The notes beneath the pieces are model-generated. The model was not told the DNA's origin, made no database searches, and saw nothing but the letters and a program-made list of their open reading frames with translations. From NCBI GenBank assembly GCA_026826555.1, contig JAKSZT010053887.1, positions 68,965,212 through 69,029,211 on the forward strand: a DNA stretch of 64,000 nucleotides. The letters run 5' to 3'. Numbering within the stretch: position 1 is the stretch's first letter; every line of letters starts with the position of its first letter. The DNA comes from Tolypeutes matacus. Its lineage: Eukaryota > Chordata > Mammalia > Cingulata > Chlamyphoridae. Below, piece by piece: positions 1-12,263 of the stretch. The position numbers were made by a program, and so were the translations under genes.

Positions 1-451
1 AGTTGAAATACAGGGGCTTCTTTGGGAGTTGGAGGTTGTCCTGAGTACTGTTGTGGCAATGGATGTAGGCCATTTTAAATCAGCACACACCACTCAGAAC
101 TGAGTGGGAGAGAGTGTGGTCTACAGTGTGAACTGTGGTCTATGGTTGGTGGCAAGGCTCCAGGATGTGTAAGTTCATTGAGGTTGGTGGGCCACACTGT
201 GGGAGATGTTTGTGTGGGATGTGGTGGGAGGTGTGGGAGGTGGGCAACATGGGAATCCCAGTGGGTTCCGTGTAATATTTTAAGTAATCTAAGCACCTCT
301 TAAAATATATGTATATATATATATATAAATAACATTTTTGTAAGCAAATACACATATATGCATATATATTTATATATCATTTTACAAATGTTTGTATGTA
401 TTGTGAGAATTTTGATTTTTACCCATAGTAAAAAAAAAAAAAAAAAAAAAA
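1..451 (+). mobile_element. LINE-1 3' end (3' UTR plus poly(A)), cut by window edge
   Basis: This is the terminal 3' UTR of a plus-strand LINE-1. It is closely similar, in reverse complement, to 56,011-56,480 and to the small insertion at 25,083-25,371. It ends in an AT-rich stretch with a (TA)n run at about 311-327 and a 22-base poly(A) at 430-451. A G-rich, TGGGAGGTG-like tract lies at 205-245, as in many LINE-1 3' UTRs. How much of the element continues to the left is unknown. Its similarity to the copy at 25.2 kb suggests a fairly recent insertion. Confidence 0.85.
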
Positions 452-2394
452 GAATTTATCTGCCTACCAAATCACCTCAGAAGACCAAATCACACGAAAA
501 ATAATGTATGTGGAAAAACCATAAAAAAAAAAAAAAAGGCATAAAGTTTGGACAAAATAGGGAAGATATAATGTTAAATATAAACAACCTTGTATTTTGT
601 TTCAATGTTATTTTATCTGCAAATTTCATTTCGAGTTCACCTTCATATTGTGTTTCCTTATTAATCTAAAATAGTGTCATAAGGTTATATAAATAAAATC
701 CAGTGGTGTGATGCTTCCTCAAAAAAACTAAAATGTTATACAAAAGCTAAAACTGTAAGTGAATAAAAGGAAAGTCAAAGTAGCAATCAAAAAAGTAGAA
801 CTTCAGCAGAAATGAAATAAAATTTACCCCTAAATACCATTTAAATAGTAAAGTTGTAATTATTAGTAAAAACATAATGTTATAGGATGTTCAGAACAAA
901 ATCTAGAACATCATCTAAAAAAAAGTAGAACCAGTTACATTTTGCCACTAATTTGGGAATATGCTCATAAACCAGGCCAACTTTCCTCTTTTACACCTTA
1001 CAGCTAGGCTAGAGAATATTATATTAGCAGCTTCCTATCATCCTCATTCCTGTAGCCAACTCAGCAATGCCTTTAGAAACAGGGAAAAGCTATACAATAA
1101 GTAAAGAGAAAAAGTGAGGGAAGAAAGAAGAAAATTTTATTTATCTAGTAATATTGATGATTTTTCTTCCAATCATAAGATTGCATTTGCATCTTTTTCC
1201 TGTAAATCATTCAGATTAAACTTTCTAAATGGTAATCTATACAAAAAACACAGTCTGAGAAATTTCTTTATTCAACTTCTTTGAATAATAAATTAGCTAT
1301 TAATATTAAAATATGAAGGGGAAGTTACGGATAATGATATTGCATTACACTTTGCAACATATCTACTCACATGTAGTCATTCCAAAATATCTGTATGCAT
1401 AATATGGATGGTCAGTTAGGAGCCAGAGAAAAATAAAGGATTTCATTAGCAGGACAGGTCAAGAGACATATACATAAACATATAGATGTAGTCTACTTAT
1501 TCCTCTTTTATCACATTTATTGAGCCCTTAAAAATATATCAAAATGGAAAAGTTTCATAAGAGGTAAAGATAATGCTATGAGAGTATGTCTATGAAGTAA
1601 TATTTTAAACACAGAAAATAATTAAAAATAGGAAATTCAAATAAAACTAAAACATTTACTACACGTAAATATATTCAGAAATTTGATTTATTTAAATTAT
1701 GAGTTTATATAAGATGTTTATGTTCCAAACTTCATCTTGTTGAAAATATAGTTGAATGATCAGAATAGGAGTGATGCAAACTATAACCAAACTGTAAAAC
1801 AAGAAAGAAAAGCACTAACTAGTTTGTTCTAAAAGCGTATCTACTTAATGAAGCATCTGCTTCCTAAACGGCTGCAAAGTGTGCTGCAATATTTATAACA
1901 AAGCTCTCAATCAAAATATTCTAAGCAAAGCAGATACATTTTATCTGAAGTAACAACATGGAAATGTGTCATTAAGTAATCTGGTTTTCCTACCAAAGGT
2001 TTTACAAATTTTGGTTATGTTAAAAAGAAATGATAAAGTGAGACATTTTAATGATAATTTCATAAAATTGTCTAGAATGAGACATACTATTTTATTAAAT
2101 CTTAAGACAACTCTGCAAAGGCCATTGCACAGCAGGCTGTTTTTCTGTAGTACATCTTCTTTAAATATTTTGCTAAATAAATAAAATATTTGATAAAAAT
2201 ATTACATTGCTACTATCTAGCAATGTAAAAATTATATATTTTTATAAACTACAATAGTTATACTCTTAATAGAACACTATCTAAAGCAGCCATGATAGAC
2301 ATTTGTGCAAATATTTTCATAGCACCATAATTTGATCTTCATGCAATGCTTTGTTTAAACATAAGGAAACTCTTTAATGCATTAGAATGCTGGA
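452..2394. other. AT-rich single-copy sequence, nothing recognised
   Basis: There is no ORF with coding character, no recognised repeat, and only short A-runs (for example 522-537). The 72-codon frame at 1,966-2,184 is typical of chance frames in AT-rich DNA. Confidence 0.6.
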
Positions 2395-2565
2395 TAGCTA
2401 CACTGAAACTGATAGGGTGCTCAGAGACCTGGGTTGCAATCCATCTTCTGTACATTCTGGCTCTGTGACTTTGGGCAATAATTTTGACTTCTGAGACTTA
2501 TATTAGGGTTAATGATAAAATACAGTATTCTAGGGCAAGTCAATGGTTTTGCAAAAGCAGCTAAA
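2395..2565 (+). repeat. MIR SINE remnant
   Basis: The order 'CTGGGTT-like, GGCTCTGTGACTTTGGGCAA, cytosine/thymine-rich core, AATGATAAAATA' matches the sense order of the MIR core. It is strongly diverged, as expected for an ancient mammalian SINE. Confidence 0.6.
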
Positions 2566-2814
2566 AAAAGAAAAGTTTGAGTAGGAACAATGACAAATAT
2601 CTGTAAATTGGATTTTTTTGGGGGGAATATCCATTTGCCTCCAAGACACAGAGCATTTTCTGTTATGAAACTTTGCCAAACTGTAACATGAAGCCAACAA
2701 AGGTTTGGGGTCATTTTTAACAAAACACAGTAATCTCCCCGATATATCAATTGAGCTTCTTTCCCCAGAAGCGCAGGGACAAAATAATGCTTTTCAGGAC
2801 AAAATTGATGGATC

Positions 2815-2856
2815 TTGTTTTGTTTTGTTTTGTTTTGTTTTGTTTTGTTTTGTTTT
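2815..2856. repeat. (TTTTG)n microsatellite
   Basis: About eight tandem TTTTG units. The 104-codon frame crossing it (2,705-3,019) owes its length to this repeat and is not a gene. Confidence 0.95.
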
Positions 2857-4639
2857 AAAGGGAGAAAAGCTCAAAACCATAGAGACATCACTCCTTTTAG
2901 AAAAACAAGCAAATCCCATTATGCCAAGAAGTTTGCAAAACCAATATAGCAAATTTAATGACAAATTTTTTGCTTGGAGAGAAAGAAGAATGAGTTATTG
3001 GCAAAATATCTATACTTGATGACATTTTTGGTACTGTGTAATATCACTGAGATAGAAAAGCAATTACCATCACTCTTCTTGGAGCAGTAACATAGGATAG
3101 AAAAGGGCGCATTGTATTTATTGCCAACAGAGAAGCAGCCACATGTTCAGTAATAAAGGTGGAGCTCTCCATAGTATATTAGGAACTCATGCACATCCAG
3201 CTCCTTAATTGTAACTCCCACTTATCAAGATTTTGAATGTTTTTGGATTGTCTGGCCTATAGTTCAAGTTATTTATTGATCAGTCTGATATTAATAAGTT
3301 GTTGAAAGATGGCAAATAGCATGCCTTTCACAAGCCATCTTTATAATTATGTTATAGCTTTATTACTAAAATGTTGGAAAATATTTTTTCTTGTAGTTGG
3401 CCGTTAATGTTTTCAAAATGCCTATCAAATGCTAACTATTTCATTAATGCTGATCTTTGATTAAGCTATGTGGAAAAAACAATGTTTAGAAAGAGCTTCA
3501 GTAACACCCACAGTTTTATCCTCGCATTTTATATGTGATATCCCTGGTGAACTTCAAATGAAAATAATTATTATTATTTATAGATGGTGATTTTCTGAAA
3601 GATAAGAGACTATGATCATATTTCCCAATCTTCATAAGGAATATGTGGCATAAAAACCAGTATTTCTAGTATAATGGAAGAATTGAGCACTAATTTTACT
3701 AAATATTTGACGTCCTCTATTTAGTATTTTTAATAATAAAATTGCCAAATCTAACAATTATTATTCTTGGTCTAAGGCAATGGCAGTAAATAAATGGAGG
3801 CAAACATTCAGATTCAAAAGACCTTTAGGAGCTGGATTATTGAATACAAGAGAGATGAGTCAAGGATGTCATGCAAGTTATTGGCTTGAATAACAGGACA
3901 GATTATTATGGCATTCAAACTCACGAAGAAGAGCTAATTTAGGCAACAGAATGATGATCACAGTTTCTATTATGTTACAATTGGTTGAGGTTTATTAAAG
4001 ATGATGACATCAAAGAAATAGAGCTTAAAGCTTTGATTGAGCCATAGATACTTCTCAGAAAAAAAAGTGCAACAAGCTGCAGCAGATGGAGAAAAGGATA
4101 ATGTAGCTACAGTTATCAGTGAATTAGAAGAGGACCTGAGAAGCAGGTGGTATAGCTGGATGACCCAAATGAGTGTGTGTTTTTTAAATAAAAACTGGAT
4201 GGTCTAAAGCACCCTTACTGATGGTTGGATCTCTGACATACATAGAAGATAGGACAATAAGCACCTCTCCTTAAGAAAGCTGCACAGACAGTGAAGTCTC
4301 ATTTAATTATAGGAAAAGGAAGAAACATTTTTTGAAAGGGATGAGAATGTAGCAGTTTCTTTAGTTTTTCAAGAGAAAAGAGTAGAGATTTCTGAGAAGG
4401 ATTAACTTTGGGAATTTGCATGAGGGGAAATAATTCACAAAGTAATATTAACATCAGAGTATTGGAGAGGTAGCCTTCAGAAAAGCATGTATTTTGGATC
4501 TTAATGGAAACAAACTTGGGTGCTGTGAAAGAGTGAATTTAGCTGCACTCAATATTTTTAGGTATTAGTCTCAGCAATTTATTTATCTTTTAGGCATCAT
4601 GTACCTTTCCTGCATAAAATTAACCATAGTTTTGTTTAC
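2857..4639. other. AT-rich single-copy sequence
   Basis: I see no convincing gene or named repeat. The 3,780-4,400 part is slightly less AT-rich and might be an old, unrecognised repeat, but nothing specific supports that. Confidence 0.5.
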
Positions 4640-4790
4640 GATAAATGTCCATCCTACCCTTTAAACTATAAACTCCATGAGGGCAGGGAACCAAATGGTT
4701 GTGCTCATTGTAATTTTGTTGAACTAAAGTCCAGACACATAGTAAACTTGCAATGTGTTCAGTATACTTGCAATGTGCTCAGTGAATTTA
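4640..4790 (+). repeat. L2 LINE 3' fragment
   Basis: The phrase AAACTCCATGAGGGCAGGGA followed by a CACATAGTAAAC tail is the characteristic 3' end of L2 in sense orientation. Confidence 0.7.
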
Positions 4791-5029
4791 GCTACAAGAG
4801 TCTATATTTGTTTCCCTTTCTTGACTTATTAAATGAAAATGGAATTTATCATGATATGCTTATTATCCATCCATGGGATGGATGTATAAGTCTGTGTGCA
4901 AAGAAATTAATGAGATGTTAAATGTTTTATTCAGCCTAATTTATTTTCTTCTTGATTTTTTATTTAAAAACTTTTCTTTAAAGGACATGTATCACTTTTA
5001 TAATACCCATGAAGAAGAGAATGTTTTCT

Positions 5030-5112
5030 GTTTTCCTTACTAATAGATCCCAAGCACCTTAGAATGTACCTAGCATATACTAGACACTTTCAATATTTGT
5101 CAAATGAATGAA
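5030..5112 (+). repeat. L2 LINE 3' fragment (tail)
   Basis: A diverged 'CCTAGCATATACTAGACACT...TTTGTCAAATGAATGAA' string resembles the L2 terminus (usually 'cacatagtaggcgctcaataaat...tgaatgaa'). It is short and old. Confidence 0.5.
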
Positions 5113-6879
5113 CACACCAAAATTACTGAGAAAATCAGTGTCCTCACCATATATTCTTCATTGACTAAGAATATTTTTGGTGAGAATAATACTTGATAGC
5201 ACTCTCAATATATCTAATATTTCAGCTACTCTAAAAGAAACCAAGATACATGGTGGTGTGATGTAATAACAACGAGTCCTGATTGCCATATGAAATATAT
5301 TTTATTAGAATAGTATAAAATATGCCAGAAGGCTCATGCTCAAGAGGTTAAGTTAACACTCTGAGAAATGTGTTGAGGGATTTGTAATAAGGTCACAGCT
5401 TCTGAGTAATGTATAAAATAATAGTATAAACTATTTGTGTACACATTTTAAATACATTTCTAACATGAACCTCTACTATCTTCAGGGAATAATTGTATTT
5501 CCTATTTAATTTCAGATGCTGCAACTGCCTTAAGGTTGTTATAATTTATGTATAGCACTATATAAAACTAAAAGCTTCAGTTTCTATTCTTTGCCAGGTA
5601 AAATTTTGTTTTAATTAAACATGTAAATATCTTTGTGGTTATGTAATACTGATCAAATGGGATTTTCAATAGACAGTTTTGAAGAATGTCAGATTTTGCA
5701 ATGTATTATGCAAAAGCCTATTATTACTCATTACTTATCAAACTTCACAGAATAATGTAATGTATAAACTTTAATTAAAATTCTACTTCTCTAAACTGGA
5801 CATTAGTTTACTTTCCTTTTAGCTAATCTTTCAATAGTGATGGATTTGTCTTTTCCTCTTCTCTCCCACCAGCAAACCTCAATTCCATTTAATTTTCTCA
5901 AATTGTGGGTTTGTAAGGCTGATATTTTCTATTTCTATTTTGTCCTATGCAGCAGGAAAACAAGGGAATTAACTGTGATTTTTGTTCTCTATGACCTGCT
6001 TGTTATAAAATTATTTGACATAGAAATTATACTGTTATCTAAGATTTTGATTTCTTTTTCCTCTTCAATCTTGTTGTTTGCTTCTTATACAAAGCAATCA
6101 TAATTTCATTATTGTATGTGGGAGATATTTTATGCTAATTTCTAATCAAGATTTTGATCGTTCTTTGCCTCCAGAATTTCTAGGCAATCAAATTTTTTTC
6201 TATCCCTTAAAGCACTTATTTTAATATTAGGCATATATTGAATGAATGATTATAACTCTGCCCTGCTATGGAATAAGGCATCTTCTATAACCTTGGCAAA
6301 TTTCACTTATTGTATACAGGCTTTTGTTTCTAATCTAATCTAATCTTGAGCATTTGCAGTATTTGATACAGTTTTGCTGCTCCGTCCATCTTAAAACTCT
6401 TCTCTCTTGAATATTTTGACATTATACTACTTTTACCTGTTTCTCCTTCTTTCTCCCTTGCCGTGCTCTCCTCTGAATATTTTCCCAATTCTCTTTTGCC
6501 TCTGAGTTCAGTTTTGAACCCTAACACCAACTCTTCTCTGAGCTCTAAGATCCTTCATGGAATAATCATGCTGACCTGACATATACTACATCACTGGAGC
6601 TCTTGATCTGCTTTCCTTTCTTAAAAACTAGCATTTTTCATTCTCAGCTTTTCTCTACTGTATAAATTGGATATATTACACAACTCTTTACCCTGTTCTG
6701 GAAAACAAAATTTAATGGATTTCTTGATTCTTCTCTTTTGATAAAACTCCCTCCCCCATAGTAAATGTTTTCCTGTCCTTCTAATTTTACAAAAAAAAAA
6801 AAAAAATTCTCTCTCTCAAATATTCTTTTTTATCTCTCTCCACAGCCAGAGCCATCATCTTTCATGTGACTACTGAAGT
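5113..6879. other. AT-rich single-copy sequence
   Basis: No recognised gene or repeat. It includes an A-run at 6,790-6,806. The frames at 5,837-6,103 and 6,330-6,530 show no domain or conserved-looking composition. Confidence 0.5.
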
Positions 6880-7090
6880 AGCTTTCTAACATGCTCCTCA
6901 CATCCACTCATGACTCAATGAGTTAATTCTCTACAGCATCCATGGTAACCTTTAAAATATATAAACCAAATAATTTCACTCTCCTGCTTAAAAACCTCAA
7001 TGGCTTCACATTGCTCTCAGAATAAAACCCAAATGCCTTGCCCTGGCCTACAAGGTCCAGTATGATATAGTGTTACCTTCTTTCCTATTT
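6880..7090 (+). repeat. L2 LINE fragment (5' piece)
   Basis: 'CTCCTGCTTAAAAACCTCAATGGCT', 'CAGAATAAAACCCAAATGCC' and 'GGCCTACAAGGTCCA' are in L2 sense order. It resumes at about 8,110 after the intervening insertions, so both pieces probably come from one L2 copy. Confidence 0.75.
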
Positions 7091-7094
7091 CATC

Positions 7095-7621
7095 TCATAA
7101 CATACTGTTCAGACTGTCAGCATCCTGCTCGCTGTGACAGACTGTTGGTCAGGAAGAGAGACACCTATTACTATCTCCAGGAGAAAAGTCTCACTGCACA
7201 TTAGATAGCAAAGAACATAACAATGCTTGCCACCAGGAATAGTAGTCTTATGGTCCCAACCTAGCCTGTGATTTGCAGGTGTCAGGGTTGCTATCAAAAT
7301 CATGACTCACAAGCACTGATGGAAAGACATTTACTCACATAGAGGATAGAGCTCAAGGCTACATCACTAGTGGGCTTTGGTTTCCCATGGCCAGCCAGGC
7401 TCAATCTTAAACTGACCCAGGAACATATTCTGCCACAGCTTGTGCTATAGTCAGGGAACCCCTCCCTAATTGCCCCTTCCCCTCCAGGAACAGATCTACC
7501 AGAGGGGTGAGCCAGGTGCCATAAAATGGACCCACTTTAGACAGACTGTCTCTAGTGAAATTTTATATATGTTCAGGGCAAAAGGAAACAGAATATACCG
7601 CAGGTCACTACTTGCTAGAAG
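7095..7621. repeat. Unassigned repeat-like block inside the L2
   Basis: This more GC-balanced sequence separates the two L2 pieces and abuts the MLT2-like LTR. Its position implies that it was inserted, and its composition resembles an LTR. I cannot name a family and see no clear TG...CA ends or TSD. Confidence 0.35.
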
Positions 7622-7626
7622 ATGAG

Positions 7627-8078
7627 TGTATTAGTCAGGGTTCTCTCGGGAAACAGAATCAACAGGAGATATCTGTTAATAATATGAGATTTTATAAGAG
7701 TCTCTCACGTGACCGTGGGGATGCACAAGTCCAGGTTCCACAGGCAGGCTGCAAACCAGGGGCTCCGATGAAAATCCAGTAAAAGGTCCTTAATGAGTTT
7801 CTGGGAGAAGTTTGCTGTCCAAAGATGAGCTGGGAAATTCTCTCTGAATGTTGAAATCACTTCCCCTTTTAAGACATTCAACTGATGGGATAAAAGCATC
7901 ATCCATTGCTGATGCAATCTCCCTGATTGATGCAGATGTAATCAGCCATCCATACAGTAAACTCACTGGTGACAGAAGTCCATAAATGCTCTTGTATTAC
8001 AATTAGCCCAGTGCTTGCTGGACCAAACACCTGGACTCAATTACCTGGCTGAGTTGCCACATTAGCCTAACCATCACA
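7627..8078 (-). mobile_element. ERVL-type solo LTR (MLT2-like), 452 bp
   Basis: In plus reading it opens TGTATTAGTCAGGGTTCTCT and closes TAACCATCACA, the reverse complement of the MLT2/ERVL LTR layout. Perfect 5-bp target-site duplications (ATGAG) flank it at 7,622-7,626 and 8,079-8,083. That length fits ERVL integrases and fixes both borders. There is no internal retroviral sequence, so this is a solo LTR left by LTR-LTR recombination. It splits the surrounding L2. Confidence 0.85.
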
Positions 8079-8104
8079 ATGAGTTTTATCTAAATGCCCT
8101 CCCA

Positions 8105-8585
8105 AGAAGGAAGTCAGCCAACATTCATCATCCATGCTAGCAGCCAGGCTGAAACTAACACAGACTGTGCCCAGACTATTCCCTACTACACTAAACCTTA
8201 TCCCCCTCTCCTTCGTCACTGCCTCCCTCTATCTCCATAAAAACTTCAAGTTCTTTCCTACTTTAGGGACTCTTCTCTTAACTACCTCAATACTTGGAGA
8301 AGCTGTTTTAACTTCATACAGATCTTAGGTCAATTGTAATGTTTTCAGAGGGTCCTTCCATAACCATCTTCCATAAAATAATCTTATTTTTTTCATAGTA
8401 GCTATCACAATTGGGAATTAGTTTATTTTTTGTGTATGTGCAGTCAGTTTAACTTTCTTAAATGTAAACTGAACTAAAGCGTAGGCACTATAGTTCTTGT
8501 TCAAATATGAGTTTCTAGCCATTAATAGTCTATAGTAGCCACTATATAATTCTTACTAAATGAAGGAATGAATTTATGAATAAAT
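8105..8585 (+). repeat. L2 LINE fragment (3' piece)
   Basis: It continues the L2 at 6,880-7,090. The 'GGTCCTTCCATAACCATCTTCCATAAAAT' region and a terminal 'ACTAAATGAAGGAATGAAT' match the L2 3' region in sense orientation. The copy is strongly diverged. Confidence 0.6.
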
Positions 8586-11357
8586 GGATAAAGAATGAAA
8601 GTATGGATAGGGCATGTTCCATTATATCAAAGGAGAAAATGACCTCCCTTTCAGTATTTATCCACATGGAGGGAGAAGTCATTAGTGCAAAGGAAAAAAT
8701 ACTATGAATAAAACTACTCAATCTTCATTCATTAATTTATTGATATTTTTAAAACTTCTTGTGTCCTTTCAGATCTATTCACAAATCCATGCAAATCTTT
8801 TTTCTCTAAATATTAAGTTTTATAGAGTAATGATGCAAAGAATAACTTTATGGTATAGATTCAAACCATCCCCCTTAGCACTAGTAGAAGGATTTTACAT
8901 ATATATATATAAAGTGCTTGAGGTGACTTGTATTATCTGTGAAAGGTGCCTTCTGACCATAAAGTTCTTTGGCCTCTGCAAGTATATGCTACCATGAAAT
9001 CTGATTCCAGGAACCTAGAAGAATTCAAGATCTTTTTGACATCTCCACTTGCCGATACAGAAAAGGTATGTTTTGTCAATGAAGAAATAGATGTATTTGC
9101 CAACTCCTCCAGATGTTTCTCCTTTTAGCCAGGTGAAGTCTCAGCTAGTTTAATTTTTCCAGATGCTATCTCTTTGTGATGCTGGCAAAACAAAGGTAAA
9201 CAGGGTTTATGAGCCAGTTCAAAGTGGTCTTTTCTTTCTCTTCCATTAATATCCATATCAGGTTCACAAAAGTGAGCTACTGATACATCTTCAGAACTTT
9301 ATATTTTGATGACCATTTCACCTAAAGTTATAATTGAAGGTTCTTTTCTGAGTGGTTGTAACCACATAGTACAAATCAAATGTATCAAATCAAACATTTT
9401 ACCACACACATACACAAAGGAGCGTCTATTGTCACTAATATTGTCACTAATTGTCTTTGGATATTTTTATGACCTTCTGCTTTTTTAAAATTAAAAATAT
9501 ATATATTGTTCCTCCATCATTGAAACATTCTATTTCTCTCCCAAGTCATAAATCTTCAGTCTACAATTAATACCTGGAACCTTCTTCCTATACTCAGTTC
9601 ATGAAATTTCCTCTTTTCTGTCAGAGTGGGAAAACATGGCCATTCAAGTCAAATAAATGTTTGTTGAATGCTGGGTATTGCAACTTAACTGATACACTTG
9701 GAAAAAAATATGCAGACTCTGTGAGTCTTAATTACTCACCTAAAACCTGGAGATAATAATATTCTCATTACAGGGTTGTTGAAATGATTGAATTAGATAA
9801 TAAATGTTTAAAAAAAACTAGAAAAGTGTCTGATAGAGAACAGTATTTGACTATGTTTCATACAGAATGCCATTAAATAACAAACATCTTCTTAAAGAAA
9901 AATATATTGGACTATATGGGGCAATGCTTCCATAGGTACCTCATATCTGAAATGACTCTTTAAAATAAAATGATTTTTGCCTTGGAATAGCAAATATCTT
10001 GGAGTGCAAAAGGAGATAATACAGATAAGAGGGAATTTTGACTAAATCGAATTTCAAAGTATTTGAAATATAAATTAATTCAAAAAATAGGAGATCTGAA
10101 AGCTTAAAATTAACGGAGGTGAAGAAAAGGTTAAATACAAAATATTGCATTCTTAAATCCTTAAAGAGTAGGGTTTTTTCCTTGTTTTTAATTTACTTTC
10201 TTTTGTTTATTTTTGCTACCTCATTATATGGAAAAAATAAAAAATATAAACAGTGCCCAGGTAAGATTATAAAAATGTGCATATAATTATAAAAATTTAC
10301 AGTGAGTCATGAATGCCAATAAAAATGAGATTTTACATAAAATATGTAAGTGGTTTTTAATAGAACATCTTTGAGCCATATATTCAAATTTGGTCATTTA
10401 ACCATTACTTCTGTTAACATCTTTGCATTTATCAGGTGGATATTAGATTTCATTTTTGGAATCATTTTATATTCAGATAAAAGTATTAACCTGATTTATG
10501 CTTATAAAACTATGCCATTTCCCATTTTAGATTGCTGTTTCTCTGCCCACCAGAGTCTTCCACACAATAGATGCAACCCACACTTATTTCATAGTCAGGG
10601 GAAAATTAGATCTTTTCCAGCCTATCAGATTGCCAAGAGACTTCTAGGGCAGAGGGACATTGCTGCTTACAATGGAAACATCTTCATTATGCTAATTCAT
10701 TCAGGCTCAGTTTGTAACAGAATTGCAAACTCTGGATTTATTAATGAAAGGACACTGAGGGGCAAATTTATCAAACATTTGGCTAAACCAATTCTTCTCA
10801 TATTCAATTTCTCTGTGCTCAATTAGTTTATTTGCTATGAATTTGACCTTGGGAGAAGTGTTTTCAAATCATAGGACAAATTGTTCAAAATGTCCCAACT
10901 AACCAGAGCAGTTAATTAATTTTAATAAAACAAATTCAAACTCTGGAAAAGATGATAAATGCAAACATAGATTGCAGTGCTTTCATCTGCATGTGAAAAG
11001 AAGCAGTATAATTCTTTTACACTCTGTTCTTTAGAACTTCAAAACTAATTTTAAAAACCTGAAGTGGGGCTGAAAACAAAACAACAAAACTAGATTCATA
11101 TTTAGGAGATTTTCTTCTGCTTTTAAAACTTACTATTGTTTATATTCTCTAGTACAAAGATGTGGTTTCTGCAAAATAGTTACTGATAAGAAATAGGTTC
11201 CACAGAAATGTTCATGGACACTATTGTCTTTTAAATTGAACTGTATAATGTCATTTCATAGGGAAAAAAAGTCATGGTTTCATATGTTTCACACTAATAG
11301 CTTCATAGTTACAATTTGAATAATCTGCACTTATTTAATTTGCTTGAGTCACTATGC
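8586..11357. other. Mostly single-copy sequence with minor remnants
   Basis: It includes a probable MIR fragment at 9,735-9,850 ('GGAGATAATAATATTCTCATTACAGGGTTGTTGAAATGATTGAATT') and an L2-like tail at 9,650-9,672 (AATAAATGTTTGTTGAATG). A 158-codon frame at 10,350-10,826 is the longest non-LINE frame in the window but has no recognisable domain. 10,530-10,830 is less AT-rich than its surroundings and is discussed as a possible conserved non-coding element. Confidence 0.5.
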
Positions 11358-11917
11358 CAGTAGTTCACAAACTTTGATGTACATTAGAGTCATCTGGGAC
11401 ACTTTAAAGTCTACTGATGCTTTGGGCCCACCCCAGATATTCTGATTTAATTGGTATGTGGTGTTACCTGAGCATCATTTAATATTCTTCCCAGAAGATT
11501 CTAATATCCAGCAATGTCCAAACAGCAGTTTGTTACCAATTGTATTTTAATCCCATAAGAATCTGGTTGCATCTCAATATTCACAAACTCCATTCCATGA
11601 GATTCTGATTAGAAGATAAAGGGTTGGGAAGTGGATGTGGCTCAAGCAATTGGGCTCCCGTGTTATCATATAGGAGGTCCAGGGCTGCATTCCCAGGGCC
11701 TACTGGTAAAAAGCAAGCCGGCCCACGCAGAAGTGCTGGCCCAAACGGAAGTGCTGGTCTGAGCAGGAGAGCTGGCCCACACGGAGAGCTGGCACAGCAA
11801 AAGCAACAAAAAGAGACACAGAAGAGAGAAAATAAGAAATAAATCTTAAAAAAAAAAAAGATATAGGGTGGTCTTCTGGGATTGGCATTTTAAGAAGCAG
11901 ATAGGCTGAGTACCACT
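11358..11917 (+). mobile_element. MER5-type hAT (Charlie) element split by a SINE
   Basis: It starts CAGTAGTTCACAAACTTTGATG and continues 'ACATTAGAGTCATCTGGGACACTTT', then 'GGGCCCACCCCAGATATTCTGATTTAATTGG', all in MER5 order. The far end is GAGTACCACTT at 11,908-11,918, the degenerate inverse of the start. A DAS-type SINE interrupts it between about 11,625 and 11,860. It is a non-autonomous DNA transposon remnant with no coding capacity. It may be two adjacent MER5 copies rather than one. Confidence 0.7.
11625..11861 (+). mobile_element. DAS-type tRNA-derived SINE
   Basis: The head reads GGGAAGTGGATGTGGCTCAA (A-box-like), then 'GGAGGTCCAGGGCTGCATTCCCAGGG' (degenerate B box), a purine-rich body with AGAGACACAGAAGAG, and AAATAAATCTTAAAAAAAAAAAA. 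Near-identical flanks AGATAAAGGGT (11,613-11,623) and AGATATAGGGT (11,861-11,871) look like a TSD with one mismatch. DAS SINEs are known from armadillos and are mobilised by LINE-1. A body segment with AAGTGCTGGYC/GAGAGCTGGCC motifs is repeated several times at 11,720-11,790. Confidence 0.85.
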
Positions 11918-11936
11918 TTTGAAGAAATATCTAGTG

Positions 11937-12080
11937 CAGTGGCTTCCACTATGCATGTACTCTAGAGTGCATCCAGTTAATAACAGAATTATACAGGACT
12001 TCTAGGGGTGAAGCCTAAGCCTCAAATCGTCAAATGTCTATAGATGTTTCTAAAGTGCTGTCAAAGCTGAAAACCACTAG
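11937..12080 (+). mobile_element. Second MER5-type hAT element
   Basis: It opens CAGTGGCTTCCACTATGCATG and closes GCTGAAAACCACTAG. These ends form the expected imperfect terminal inverted repeats (CAGTGG / CCACTG) about 144 bp apart. The 8-bp TSD expected of hAT elements is not clear. Confidence 0.6.
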
Positions 12081-12142
12081 TCTACAGTTTCAATTAGATA
12101 TTGTGATAATACTTCAGTTTCCAATCAGAAACCATAGTCTGA

Positions 12143-12263
12143 ATTAAATGTAATCATCTGTGTTTACTTTTTAGTTTTTAATTGTTTATGTTTTCAATTA
12201 TTAAATGTACAAAATAAAGTTAAAAAATAAATAAATAAATAAATAAATTCAAAAAAAAAAAAA
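12143..12263 (+). mobile_element. Orphan 121-bp retro-insertion with 16-bp TSD
   Basis: A perfect 16-bp direct repeat (AGAAACCATAGTCTGA) lies at 12,127-12,142 and 12,264-12,279. Between the copies is an AT-rich segment containing AAAATAAAGTT (a polyadenylation-like signal), an (AAAT)n stretch at 12,228-12,247 and a terminal A-run at 12,251-12,263. TSD length, A-tail and strand agree with LINE-1-mediated retroposition of a 5'-truncated RNA. I do not recognise the parent: it is not a DAS SINE and not one of the LINE-1 3' UTRs seen elsewhere in the window. Confidence 0.8.

Noticed and set aside
2705..3019. 104-codon frame with FCFVLFCFVL repeats
   Set aside because: The protein repeat is the translation of the (TTTTG)n microsatellite.
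10350..10826. 158-codon frame as a protein-coding gene
   Set aside because: It has no recognisable domain, no splice context, no clear codon bias and no homologous partner in the window. The sequence looks non-coding.
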